Source of the DNA: Ornithodoros turicata
Taxonomy: Eukaryota > Arthropoda > Arachnida > Ixodida > Argasidae
Reading direction: 5' to 3'
Length of the DNA: 64,000 nucleotides
Assembly: GCF_037126465.1 (NCBI RefSeq)
Contig: NC_088201.1
Span: forward strand, 2,113,001-2,177,000
Shown: piece by piece, positions 1 to 12,500 of the stretch
Position numbering within the stretch: the stretch's first letter is position 1
Layout: every line of letters starts with the position of its first letter
The notes under the pieces: generated by a model
What the model was told of the DNA's origin: nothing
The model's input: the letters and a program-made list of their open reading frames with translations, nothing else
Databases searched by the model: none
Made by a program: the position numbers and the translations under genes

Positions 1-296
1 AGCCGTGAACATTCCTGAACTTTACCCATTGACAACCGCCAGGCTGTGATGGGCAAAGTACAGTGGAACCCCTATATAACGAAAGTGAAAGTGACGGCAC
101 TTTAATTCGTTAAATAGAATTATTTGTTGAACGAAATATGTCCAGAAAAAAAATGGCCCAAGCGCCGACCCACGCGCCCCATTCCATGCTATGCCGTCAT
201 AAGACTGGTGTAAAGGCATGGAACGCACGCTTATTATTGAATGTTGCACAATTTTCGATGAGTACAAACGTCGTCGCCATACTTGCCGTTCAGGAG
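1..296. other. Unassigned sequence
   Basis: No exon, repeat or RNA signature was recognised here. The short open frames show no recognisable protein motif. Confidence 0.5.
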
Positions 297-886
297 TACC
301 GTATTTTCACGCGTATTAGCCGCGGCTTATGTGCGATTTTTTTTTTCTCACTGGCGCCCTGCGGCTTATCCACCGGTGCGGCTTATCTGATGACTATTTT
401 TTCCTAGTATTTTCCCTATACGCCGATTTTAACTAAAGGGCCGAGAGTGCCTCTGGAACAGCACTGCCCTGCAGATGCACGAACAGTGCGTAACAGGGAC
501 GGGTCCACATTCGAGTAGATTAATCTTCCTGGTGCATTCCCCCAAGCAGCTTTAAGGAAAGTGGTGACAGTGATTCACGTCTTCTGGAAGATCACTGACC
601 CATCAGTCCACGAAACCCCCCCCCTCCCCCCCCACAAGGGCACAATCCGATCTTGGTAGAACTCCAGAACTGACCTCCTCTGTTGTACACTGTGCCGATC
701 CCGGAGTATGGACCACAGGGTTTATGGCCTTCTCTATGGTCTCCTTTGTCGCACAAATCAGTCGTCTCGTATTGCCCGCGGCTTATCTGCGGGTGCGGCT
801 TATCTGCCAGAAAATTTTCAAAACGTCCCAAAAAACGCGTCCTGCGGCTTATCTGCGGTGCGGCTTATACGCGTGAAATTACGGTA
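297..886. mobile_element. MITE-like TIR element, ACCGTATTTTCACGCG family
   Basis: The left end reads TACCGTATTTTCACGCGTAT and the right end is its imperfect inverse (GCGTGAAATTACGGTA), giving roughly 25-bp terminal inverted repeats about 590 bp apart. Several copies of GCGGCTTATCTGCGG-type motifs lie next to both ends as subterminal repeats. There is no transposase frame. A clear target duplication beyond TA could not be seen, so the superfamily is open. Confidence 0.7.
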
Positions 887-958
887 CACGAAAAACGTTT
901 TGCGTAAACCATAATTCCCGATGTGGCGAGCACAGGGTGTTCGTAAGTCAAGGATAGG

Positions 959-1306
959 TAGAGCCTGAAGTTTTAGGGTTTTACCCCGATTCTTCCCCGA
1001 ATTGTGCACCCCGAATTGAAGGTTGCCTCTTTAGGGTGAAACCCGATTTTTACCCGGCAAATTGCCCTCACTGGGATGTCTGTAGGAATGCACCAACTTA
1101 CTTGTTTGGCAGAAAAATGCAGTTACAGCACCGTTTGTACCAAACTGCTACAGTTAGTTTGAATAACTGAGCCCGATTTCCCCACGAATTTAGCGTACTG
1201 GAAGTTTTTTCACCCGAATTTGCATGAATTTAGTGCACCTGTTTATTTACCCGATTTTTACCCCCCGAACGTAGGAAAAAATATTTCCCGAAAACTTCAG
1301 GCTCTA
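959..1306. mobile_element. hAT-type MITE (copy 1 of 3)
   Basis: The ends are TAGAGCCTGAAGTTTTAGGG and the inverse CCCGAAAACTTCAGGCTCTA. They match the hAT terminal pattern (Y-A-R-N-G). The interior repeats CCCGAATT / CCCGATTTTT motifs, as in the copies at 2926 and 10889. Flanks are similar (tcaaggatagg and tcaggatagg) but offset by one base, so the target duplication is imperfect. Non-autonomous. Confidence 0.7.
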
Positions 1307-2917
1307 TCAGGATAGGGCGTCTTTTTTTTTGGCCATGGGCACAACATTGATTATTGCAAGTTCCTCATCAACTGACAAAAGTTAGACCGCACCAATCACT
1401 AGGGCCCGGGATTTTAGGCATTTGCCTATAAATGCCTATAAATGCATAAATGCAACATTTTGGGGGCTGCATGCCTTTTTATCCGCTCTATCAAATTGTG
1501 GCCTTCTTTACTATTTTTAGATGCCATAACAGCCCTTTTTAGGGGTGAAAGTGCATGTGCACCTTTCAGGCTCATGATGATTGAAACATTTTGCTTTTCG
1601 TTTCTGCGTGTTTGCGCCTTTTGTTCTTTTTTTGCATTCGGTTTTCTTTGTTACCTTGGTTTGCTGGTTTGATATTTGATCAAAAGATTTGCCCTGTCTT
1701 CGCCTCTTTCAGAAATTAATTGTACATATATGTCTCATGACAGCTGTTCAATGGGACAAGATTGATACATTTTTTTGCTTTCAAATTTTGTTTCAAATTT
1801 GCGTTCCGGTTTGAACCGGTTCAAACTGGTTCGAACCTCTACCTTTTCTGCTCTAGACCCGAACCTGAACTGAACCCTCCAAAAATCACTGTTCCAATCC
1901 CTGGTGGCGGGTAGTATAACCGCTAGTGGGCTCATCGTTCGCCCACTCCATCACGTGCCTGGCATTTCTGGAAATTTTGAATTGCTTGAAAAAAAACTGT
2001 TTCTTCGGGTTTTTTCACTGAAAATTGGAAAAAATTGAAACAAACGCGGTTGCTGCTTTGCATTGCCGGCCAAGCCACGGCATATAATGAGCTAGAAACT
2101 TGAGTAGTGTTCATCCTCTAGGCATAAATGCAGAGCAGAGCATCCCATGATACTGCTGTCTACTCAGCGATAGGTAAGCAGAACAACCCGTCCACTCCGA
2201 CGAGAACTCCGACATTATGTGAACGCGATGGCGATCTCCTGGAGCTGCCAGACGGAGCACTGAGTTGGTGGTTTTTGGCGGATTACAGGTACCTAAGGCA
2301 CTGTTGGCGGGTTGGAACGCATTGAAGGCACGTAAAATATAAATTTTTGAATTTTGTCGCCTGGAAATTTTGGGCTATTTTTCCGGAGACGAGGAAAAAA
2401 AAAACAAAATTTCCGTTTTTTTTTTTCCGGGGCTTTGCATCTCTATACATGGCAGGGAAAATGGCTAGAACCATAAGTGTGCCTACTATAGGAGGAAGGG
2501 TTAAAGGAATTTAAGCGAATGGTTCAGGAAGTCGATGAAGACTCGAAGACTTTCTGAAATGTTTGCAGTTTACTAAGCTGTATCCTGGAAAACGTCCTTG
2601 TGCACAACGAAGGACAGTAATTTTCCAGAAAATTTTGGCAAATAATAATGAGTATAGTTGCAAAAACAAATGTAAATAAAATATAGTCAACGTCCATCAT
2701 CGTAACGTGCGAGTGGTATGTGACATCTAACATAGCGAAACCTCAAACACCAAATGTGTCAAACTGTGACTCTATCACCAACATAAAAATGCCATGAATT
2801 GCGCAATCAAATTACTGCAAAGCACCGATATGCTTCTCAATGGAAACAGCCAGTGAGAGTTTTGAGAGGCCCCTAGAGAGGTTCTGCGAAAATCGATTGT
2901 AAAAGAGGGCATTACGA
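1307..2917. other. Unassigned sequence upstream of the GPAT-like exons
   Basis: A short repetition of AAATGCCTAT lies near 1420-1450. Otherwise no exon or complete repeat was recognised. It could be intron of the GPAT-like gene, because the first recognised exon (3345) begins in the middle of the protein. Confidence 0.4.
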
Positions 2918-2925
2918 TGTATACC

Positions 2926-3277
2926 TAGGGCCTGACTTTTTCGGGTTTTATTTTTGACCAAATTCGGGGGGTAAATACCGGGTGATATTTTTCATTCGAA
3001 AATTCGGGTGTATTCGGGTTAAGTCCCGTTACGGCATATTCTGTCGTCAGGAATTCGGGTGTATTCGGGTGATTTTTTTTTGTTTAATAAAAATTTGTCT
3101 TAACATGGAACTAATGCTTAGCAATGTTATCAAACTTTATTTTAATGCACGCTTATGAGTGTGCCACGCGACCCGGATGTTTTCGGGTAGATTCGGGTTA
3201 AACCCGAATTTTACAGATTTCGTTCGGGGGATAAATATCGGGCGGATACGGGTTTAACCCTAAAAAGTCAGGCCCTA
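2926..3277. mobile_element. hAT-type MITE (copy 2 of 3), 8-bp TSD
   Basis: The element starts TAGGGCCTGACTTTTTCGGG and ends with the inverse CTAAAAAGTCAGGCCCTA. It is bounded on both sides by the identical octamer TGTATACC (2918-2925 and 3278-3285). TAGGG termini plus an 8-bp duplication are characteristic of hAT transposons. The 352-bp interior is made of repeated ATTCGGGT/AACCCGAA motifs and has no transposase frame. Confidence 0.92.
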
Positions 3278-3344
3278 TGTATACCTGTAGGTAGATAGTT
3301 ACATATGATGATGTTTGTCTGATTAGCATTGAACTACCTACTAG

Positions 3345-3537
3345 GAATTCCTGATGTCGTCCAAGGTTCAGACAGTGGAGAGCGCCGTGCAGGCATGTCC
3401 TCTTGTTCCCAGCAGTTCCGATACGAGCACCCCAAGGTTTCGCAACTCCTCAAGCTGCAATTCCTTGTCCAGCAACGACAGCATGCCTGAGGACCAGAGG
3501 CACGTCGTGCAGAGCCTCGCAAACCACGTCGTCTATC
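3345..3537 (+). CDS. GPAT-like exon a (first recognised)
   Basis: The acceptor is CTACCTACTAG and the donor is C|GTGAGT. The frame is open in phase 0 from 3345 and leaves one base for the next exon. It encodes a Ser-rich linker followed by MPEDQRHVVQSLANHVVY, which aligns with the segment just before the MST hydrophobic stretch of GPAT1. An in-frame TAG lies at the splice site itself. The ATG at 3354 is internal rather than a start. Confidence 0.75.
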
Positions 3538-6500
3538 GTGAGTGGGGCTCTTTCGATAGCGTATTTCCTCCGATAATTATTGCATTATTAACCCATTAGC
3601 TTCGGCTGATCCAGGGAAAAGGGCCAAAGTGCAAGAATCATTCCCGTAGATGGTGACAGTGTATACCGCATAGATTGAGAAGTTACCCGTAAAAAAGAAC
3701 TTGTTACAAGTTACCGTGTGCAAAATGTAACTAAGTTAATAACGAAGTTCTTCAGCCTGAAATGTAACTCGCAGTTACTGAGTTACTTAAAAAAAAGGAA
3801 TGAGTTACTTTCAAGTTACTTTGGACACAAAATAGCATTACGCAGGAGCAGTGCGCATGAGCAGTTGAGGTAGACATTGAGTTGCCTGTGGAGGAGTGCG
3901 ACACGCTTAGTTCCTGTGGGCGCACAATGGTTCAGCTTCATTTCAGTGGCAGTGGTTCTGAATTACTGAATAAAATACTGTAATTGATTGAATATCACGT
4001 TTTATGGCAAAAAAATGCCATGAAGGAACCGGAGAGAAAGCACGAAAACATGTGGACGTGAGTGAAAAGCGAGTTAAAAGTAACTTGGAACTTAGCTTAA
4101 GTTACTTTGGCAAAGTTACGCGAAAAAGGAACGAGTTCCTCTGAAAGTTACCACGGCGCAAAAGTACTGAGTTAAGTTACAAGTTACCCAAAAAAGGAAC
4201 TTAATTACAGTAACTTCGAACTCTGGTATACCGTATTTACTCGCGTATAAGATACTTTTTTTTTTTACCCAAAACATCGTGCCATTGAGGAGGTCCCACT
4301 TTATTCCGAGATATCTGCGGCAATCTCCCCGGAATAAAATGTCGCGACTCTCCCACATAAAATGGTCTTCCGTTCTCTCAAGCACGGGTGAAATGCTCCT
4401 CAGTGTCCGTCACAATCGTCGTTCATCACTCTGGCACCAGGTGCTCCACCTGGTTGACTGTGTGATACGAGCGCGCTGTGCCGGCTGGTGCCGCACAAGA
4501 CGAATCCGGTTGCGCTACTAAAGTCTGGGGGTCTGTTGAATGTGCGGGGAACAGTGCCAGCATTTCGGCACTCAAGTTTGGGTGCGCTCAATACACGAGT
4601 GTGTCCAATGTGTGAGCAAATACGGTAATTCTGACACTGCTGAAATTCACCAGAGAATTTAGCATCTTTGTGGAAGTGTGTGCGTATGGGTGCTAGCAGT
4701 GTTCATAGGTGGGTGAAACACTTCAAATATTGGAACACACCAGCATAGAAAATCAGCCTCGGAGTGGCCTTCGTATAATCGTGCCCCAGAGGGAAGCTCG
4801 CCTCGGGACGGCTCTGGGTAGCGGGGATGAAAAAGTATGGGCACTGGAATTCGGGACGATATGAGCTCCACAAAGACAAATAGACTTATTTGACGACCTG
4901 TATTCTCGCAAATTTGTTCTTGCCAAGCATTTCTACAATTGAAATGCCACTTCAACATGGGTAGTTTGTTCGCGTAATGTATCACTTGACATTGCAGATA
5001 CCTGCTTTCACAAAACCAGCACGTATTGTGACACCGCCGGCAGTGTCATGAACCGCCGATCCCCCAATTTCAGCTTTCGTCCGCTTCCGCACTAATTCGC
5101 GAAATTAAGGTCCCGCAAAATATTCCCCGAATGCACTGTTACAGTACGTCGCACCAAACGTTTCAAGCCCAAAGCTCTTGTCGTCTGCTTCGATGCACCC
5201 ATTTGAGAGGGGAGTGCGTCTGACACTCCGGAGTGCACTGACCGCGCATGTGTCGCGTTAAGCGAGTGGTGTATGAAACACTCCCGCCCCGGGTGCCTAC
5301 TTAATGCACCCAGTGCTGTTTGGAGTTTTTGGGTTAAGAAATTGCATAAATTATGTGAGTGTGCAGCAATGTGGATCAGACGTGAATGTGATGTGGACAT
5401 GCTTCTTTGTGCAGAATCTTCAAAGTCCTTAGCACTGATGAGTACCAACCTGGTGGCCTTATTGTTTCTCACGAAACACAGAAAAGTAAGCCACTTTATT
5501 GTCACAGACAAGATGGCAGGGAGGCAGGAGAGCTGGTGATGACGGACATCCATAATCGAAACCCTGAGACTGAGAGTTTGAGATTTGTGATGCCTGTGTG
5601 TCCCTCAGTCTCAGGGTTTCGATTTTGGATGCACTTCATTGTTACTGTAGTTGATGCAGTCAACAACCAAAAACTGGCTCGGAACATTCGAAACCAACTT
5701 ATCAATGACACTGTCATAGCTTTATATGTGTACCGAGAGAGAGAGAGCGGTCTAAACTCTGCTTTTTATACAGGGTGGAACGTTACAGCAGTTAGTGCAC
5801 AGTTTAAGCTGGCTGAGGAGCGAAGTATTCCAGCGTGAGCATCAAGTGATGTGCGGCCACGACAACGCTGAGGTTGTGAGGCAAGCCTGCTCACTCCTTG
5901 GCAAGGATCTGGTCCGCCTGGAAACAATCCAGATGGAGTGGACGTCGGAGGGAGCTACTGAAAACAACAACCTTCGCATTGTGTTTTACCACCCGACACT
6001 GCACCTGCCGCACGTCCTGGAACTGCAGTATTACGCCAATGCTGCATTGCCCGTCTTTCTTAACGAAAGCATTGCTGGTGAGTGGTGCTTGAAAACCTGC
6101 TGCACGTTCATATATACAATAAAATGCATCAGACGGATCTATCGAATACGACAGCTTGATTCCCCTTTCAGCCACTTGTTCAAAACGGTGGATTGGTGCT
6201 GCATTTTACGACGGGAGTGCTGATAAGGGAGAACGCGGCCTAGATACGTAAACCGTTATTACGATTCGACATTATTCACCTCCAAGTTCAACACACTTGG
6301 CTCATTACTCCTGAAAAAATAAATCCGACATCTGCTCTCCGAAATATGCTTCGGCAGCTCGTATCGTCTTTCTTTTCAAGCTTTCTTTAAGGTTTTGGAA
6401 CACAAAATAGTCCGATGGGGCGGGACACGGTGAGTATGGCGGATGTTCAGTGCGTTCATATTGTAAGTCCTTCAGAACCTGCATTGTCTTGCCTCTTTGT

Positions 6501-9500
6501 GCAGCTGGTGCAGATGGATGTTGAGCCCAACCCAGTGTCGCATATCACAAATCCGAGTGGAGAAAATATTTGCTGTCATCCGCACCATTTTGTTGGCTGT
6601 GTTGTCAGCAGGAAGGGTCTCGATCCCCGTAAAGCAGCGAGGCTTACTTGCTTTGCCAACCGCGAGTGCGCGCGTTTGTGCCGACCATTACGGTGTGGTG
6701 GTTCTGTGTTCCCCTTTCCCCTGGCACAAGTATCACTTTTCCAAGTTCCGAAGTCCGAAGTTTAATGCAGGCAATAAATCACTTTTGGAAGTAACGGTCT
6801 GGTAAGTAACTGTGTAACTGTAAGTGAACTTAACACTTAATAAGTAAATGTGTGGTGTCTCTGACGAGGTAGCAACACGCATCCAGGTGCGGGAGGTGAG
6901 TGCAGCCGGGCAACCTTGTTCGAGTAAACCGGTGCTACACGTTCCATGTTCAAATTTATTTATTTTATTTATTTATTTATTAGTCATGTCTATTGGAAAA
7001 TACATACATATTTACGTACAGATGGAGAACCCATTAGGAAACAAATTACCGGGCGTTTTCCCCCATTGAAATACACTTTGCTTTGACGTGACCCAAGCAC
7101 CGGTTCGAATTATCCGCAAGTTGGAATCGAGAGTTTTCGAATTGACACGATTGCACTCTATTACATGAGTATGTTGCTCGTATGAACACTCGTGTTACTG
7201 GCAGACGGTTCTCAACTGCTGACTGTTTCTTATTGGATAGCTGGTCTGTGGGAGTTGTCAAAAATCTAGTTTGATAACTAATTTTAATGATACCATTCGA
7301 ATCTGAAAATCTGACGTTGGAGGGTTCTTCGTCTGCGTGTGCTCAGACTTGTGCCCGTTACTCGAAAAAAAAAAATTGATTACCGTACCAATTACTCGAC
7401 TCCAAATGTAATTGAGTAACGAGCAGAAAAGTAACGCATTACTCCGGTCGTTACTCTGCATTCAGGCAAATTATACCCGTCTTTGCGTGCCTCGGAAAAG
7501 GATAAGAAAAAGAAAAGTTTCAACAGCGGAACAGCTGAAATCACACGCAAAACGAACACACACGCACAAAAAAAAAAGAAAACACACACACACACACACA
7601 CACAAAAAAAAACGGGTATGCCAAGTAGATCTGTAAGTCTAATGTATTTATCTCCTGGGAAGACGTTGACCCGGTTGTGGAAGAACATTGCATGGAACTT
7701 CCCCATGACTCACTAAACCTCCAAAAGGTTCAGGTACCATCTTACTGGTGTAGGAAGAGATTAGGGAGAGAGACCCTGAAATTCCTGTTATTACAATGAT
7801 GTCGTTACAGTGACCTCTGCTTGCTATAGTAGAACGGCCCAACAAAGGCTGACGAAACCAGGGGCTTGACTTGGGGCAGAATATCTGGAAGATAAGTTAA
7901 TCTGTGCTGGAAAAGTAATTGATTACTGGAAAAATTACTTTGATCGTAAAGTAACTGATTACTTGAAAAATTACCCAAAAAAGTAATGGATTCCAAGTAA
8001 CGCGTTACGCACAAGTCTGCGTATGCTTGACACGGGTTGGTTCATGGAACTGGGAAAAGTGCTCCTCTCTGTCTTTCGAGTGTTTTCATAAATTCCTCCT
8101 TACTTTCAGCAACTGCCGTGTACGCCATTGCCGGAGAAAAACTGCCATTATTCAGGGGATCTGACAATGAAGTGGTGTTTCCAAGAAACCAGTTGGCTGC
8201 GAGGATAGAGCTTCTGTTTAACGTGCTACAGTTTGAGTTCATCTTAACACTGGTAATACGACGCTCTTTACAATATTAGTTTGTCCGAGTTAACGAGGTT
8301 CTACCGTACGTGGCAATAGGTGGGATCATATGCTATGGGCTTCATGGCATTTGAATTAAACGGATACAGTGCTTCTGGATGCCGTTTGTTCACGTACCAT
8401 GTTCTGCTATTCCTTACAGCCGTGCAGAAACAGTCACACGACCATTGATGACGCCATAGACAAGTTGGTGAACAACAGTCTGCTTTCCATCTGCATGGTG
8501 AGTTTATGTTCCAAGTCTAAGTTTTTGAGGGCTCGTATGGACCCTAGAAATCCTTGAAAGACAGGTAGCTGGAGAAAAAGTGAGCATAATGCTAGATGAA
8601 TCACTGGATGTAAATATTCGTGTGCCTTATCATGAAATTGAGTGAATTTCACATACTCATTGCTCATTGATGACATCAAAAAGTGACGTTTACATGGCAA
8701 ATTTTGAAGTTCAGTTCTTGAGAGCCAAGATAATAAAGTTCAAACTAAATTATGTTCGTATCACAAGGTGGGAAAACCTAGTAATAGCAAACACCACTGA
8801 GTGCACACCACTAGGTGGCATAGTTTTTCAATGTACTTTTGTGACGCGGTTACTGGGACACCCTGTATATATGGGTTGTTTGGGTCACTTGCGTTTCCCC
8901 GTATTGAAACCATCCCATATTTGAGCACAAATAAAATTGATCCCCAATAAGATCCCCAGAAATGGTCAAAGCTGAAGGGATGCACCGCGGCGTACCTTGA
9001 GTCCTTAAAGTAGCACAGAAGTCATTTTTAACACCCTGTTTTCTTCCTATAAAACTGTTAAGGAGGCCAGTAAGATGCACCATGCCAAGTAATTCACACT
9101 AGAGCACTGCACGGGCCCGGGCCCCCGACCCGGCCCGGGCCCGACCCGGCCCGCGGGCCGGGCTGGGCTTGTTATTGGCTGTGTGCTCCGGGCCGACAAA
9201 TATGTTCCCGAGAGTCAGGCCCGGCCGGGCCACGCAGCTAATTCCACACATTGGAGACGCATTAGTTCATATCATCATGCGCTTGCGTCATTCCTGTGCA
9301 TATTTTGCAAAGACAAGCAAAGGGTACTGCATTATGCATATGATTCGACCCTCTAGAACATTCTCCAAGCCACTTTACATTGCTCCTCACTCCTCACATA
9401 TTTCACAATCACTTTGGCAAAGCTTGGTGAGAGGGATAGGGACTGGGAGAAGCAGTTTGTCGACAGCATGCTCTATCTCCGCAAAATCTTGACAGTGTAA

Positions 9501-12500
9501 CGATAACGCCCCGTGCGTTCTGGATTTAATTTGGTCTCGTGCGGTTACGGTGTTAAACCGCCATCACTTGTATGTTTGTCTTCTCTCCGTATAAATTTAC
9601 TTATAAATTTGTTTGATAATCGCCAGAAACGCGTACGTCGCGGCTGGAAATACTAGGCCGGGATCTACTCGCCGGGTCACCGGGCCGGGCCGGGCTCTAT
9701 TTGCTTAGACGCCGGGCCGGGCCGGGCTCTAGTCACTGGGTCACCGGGCCGGGCTGGGCCGCATAACAATATGAAGGTCCGGGCCCGGGTCGGGCCGGGC
9801 CATTTTTCGATGCGCCCGGGCCGGGTCGGGCCCGGAAAAGTCGGCCCGTGCAGTGCTCTAATTCACACCACAGAGTCATAATTATCGCAGAAATTGAATT
9901 TAAAGTACGCCCCAAAAAGCGACTGTGCGCAACGGCGGTGAAGACCAGTACCAGCCCGTGATCTGCCTGGAACCTCGCGCTGACGCTATAAGGAGAACGC
10001 TCGCTGATTGGTCTAGAGAAATGTTGTCTGCTACTTCTCTGTCGTCTGCTACTCGGCTGTTCGGGGTTCCGAAAAAGCCTTTCTCCTGGCTCGGTAATGA
10101 TTCGGCCGCTCCTTCTATCCCCGATTCTCTGGAAGAACTGGCAAAACTGGTTTACGGTGGCAAAGGGACAAGGCGCTGACCCCCACTGACTGGCGAAGTA
10201 GAACGAGTTCTCCTTATAACGTCATCGGTGACGTGGCATCATACCTCCTCCTCCTCGTAATACCCAGAGTGGCGAGTTAAGGGTGAACGTGCTGAGGCAT
10301 GTTTATGTGAGTTTTTTTTCTGGGAAACAAATTGCACACATCAATACCTTTAGTGCTATTTGGTAAAATGACGCACATACTTTCCAAACGTCCTAATCTG
10401 AAATTTTTTTGGATGACCCTCCGTACTCCTTTAAAGCTGTGTCTTGTACAGCTCAGTTTCTCACTTTCATTTTCACCTCCGTGACGCTACACTGCTAGAA
10501 ATTAATGAGGAGCATTTTCTTGGTGCAGACGTACATTGACAGCTACCAGAAACCTCGTTGATAATTTGGCTATGGAAGAATCTATGTTCCTGCCTTCGAG
10601 TAAAAATTCTGACCATTTTTTTTATGGCTCCCCCCACCCCACGCGCACGCACACGCAAAAATAGAGTTGTCGACTGTACGTGATATTAGAATGTGCAACC
10701 CCAGGACCCCATGAACTATGCAAGTACTCATCATCGTAAGTGGGCCTCCTCAGTGGCATCGACGCTGGGCTGGGAGCAAGACGAAGACGGTGACCTCAAG
10801 ACCTCATTCTCTAATGAGCAACAGTTGAAAGTAAGTGGCTTCCGGAAAATACTTTGAATGTGTAGTATCTCGTGGACAGCCATATGGTTAGGGAGTGACT
10901 TTTTCGGGTTAAACCCGATTCCGCCCGGTTATTCCCCCCTCCGAACCAACCTCCGACCAATTCGGGTTAAACCCGATTTCTCCTCGAATTCCAGTCGCTA
11001 CGAAATCCTCGAGTGACGTTTCCACTGAAGACGAACAAAGATTGCCACATCTAACGCGTGTAAGAATGGGTCACTTACTTTCCATCCAATACACCCAGGT
11101 GTGTCAACACTGTCTATGCCTTCGGGGATTACCACTGGAAGGTCACGATCCCGCAAAAAAAAAAAAACGATAAAAGAGAGATTAGGAAAGGACTTAATAG
11201 ACGAGAGGAGAAACAAAAACACCCGAAGGCACAATTATAGCCCGATTTCTCCCCGAATTAGATTTTAAAATAGTGCCCGATTTTTAACCCCCCGAATCTG
11301 AGTAAAGCATTTAACCCGAAAAAATCACTCCCTACATATGGTTTATCTGTTTGATCGACGCGTGCGTGCGCATGCAAAAAGCTGGTTTGTTCTTTTTATG
11401 GTCTTTAAAAGCTATTGGACTGAATGCCTTACTTAGCAAATCCTTTTTGTTTTCAATCTGAGGTGGTGCTCACAGAAGACACTCTCGGCATGCTGGAATT
11501 CCTTCGTTCTGTGCTGGCAAGCTACGTCGAAGCGTACTGGGTCGTGGCATGTTCTCTGTTGAAACTGGTGAATAAGCAAATGGAAGGTGTGTGTGTGCGT
11601 GTTGTGATACGCACTAATGTTTGGCAACGTGCCAGTAATAACGCGGAGTAATTAGAGCTACGGTGACATTTATTTACAGAGAAAATGTTCTTTCGAGAGA
11701 TTCAGAAAGTGGCTCAAGACAGGTTGCATCAGGGCCTTCTCTGCTTTGGTAAGGAATACGAACGGACTTTTTAAGCGTGCGCAAACTTGGAAAATTTTCT
11801 CCCGCAAATGGAATGTGGAGAATATTTGTTCAATTGGTTGAGAAGAGACATTTCCTTTCGAGCAAATGTTCATTGTGTGAACGAAACCTTGCGAAGAGAT
11901 GGGAATGTGCTGTGCTGTAACGGCACTTGCGCGCATTCATATTCTGAGGATAATGATAAATTGACCATTGCCAGTGATGGAACTGCTGCGCCAGAAAAAC
12001 TGGTTGTGCTAAAAGCTGCTACTAATGTGTGTCTTTCTGACTTTTGCCATGTTTGCTCTAAGGACTGCATGCAATGAAAGCGAAAGCGAAAACGAAACTG
12101 AAAGTTGTACGGTTGGGCATACCTGTTGCGCATACCTGTCGGCTGATCAGGAGACTTCCTGTGCGGCTCGCCTTTCGGCCGCTCCTGGCTACCATCGACT
12201 TCTACTTTCACGCGTGATGCCCAGTTACACGGTATTCTAAAGTAACTAAAGCAACTTTTGGCTAAAATATGCATTCATTTGATACATCGTATTGATTCTA
12301 CAGTCTGACTTGTTCACCGTGCATACGAAGTGCACTGCTTTGTGCTTAGTAACAAATTGTAACAAAGTTCAAACTTGGCAAAGCGATACACACCGTCTGA
12401 TTCCTAACAATGAGCGAGCCTCGCGAGTGTGTACGATTTCCCGTACACAATTTCATGATTTCACGCGCATAGTAATCCTGTCTTGTTGTCACCGTATTCG

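Noticed and set aside
5407..5838. 143-residue ORF spanning GPAT exons b and c
   Set aside because: It is read in the wrong frame across the intron. The spliced model matches GPAT1 in phase.
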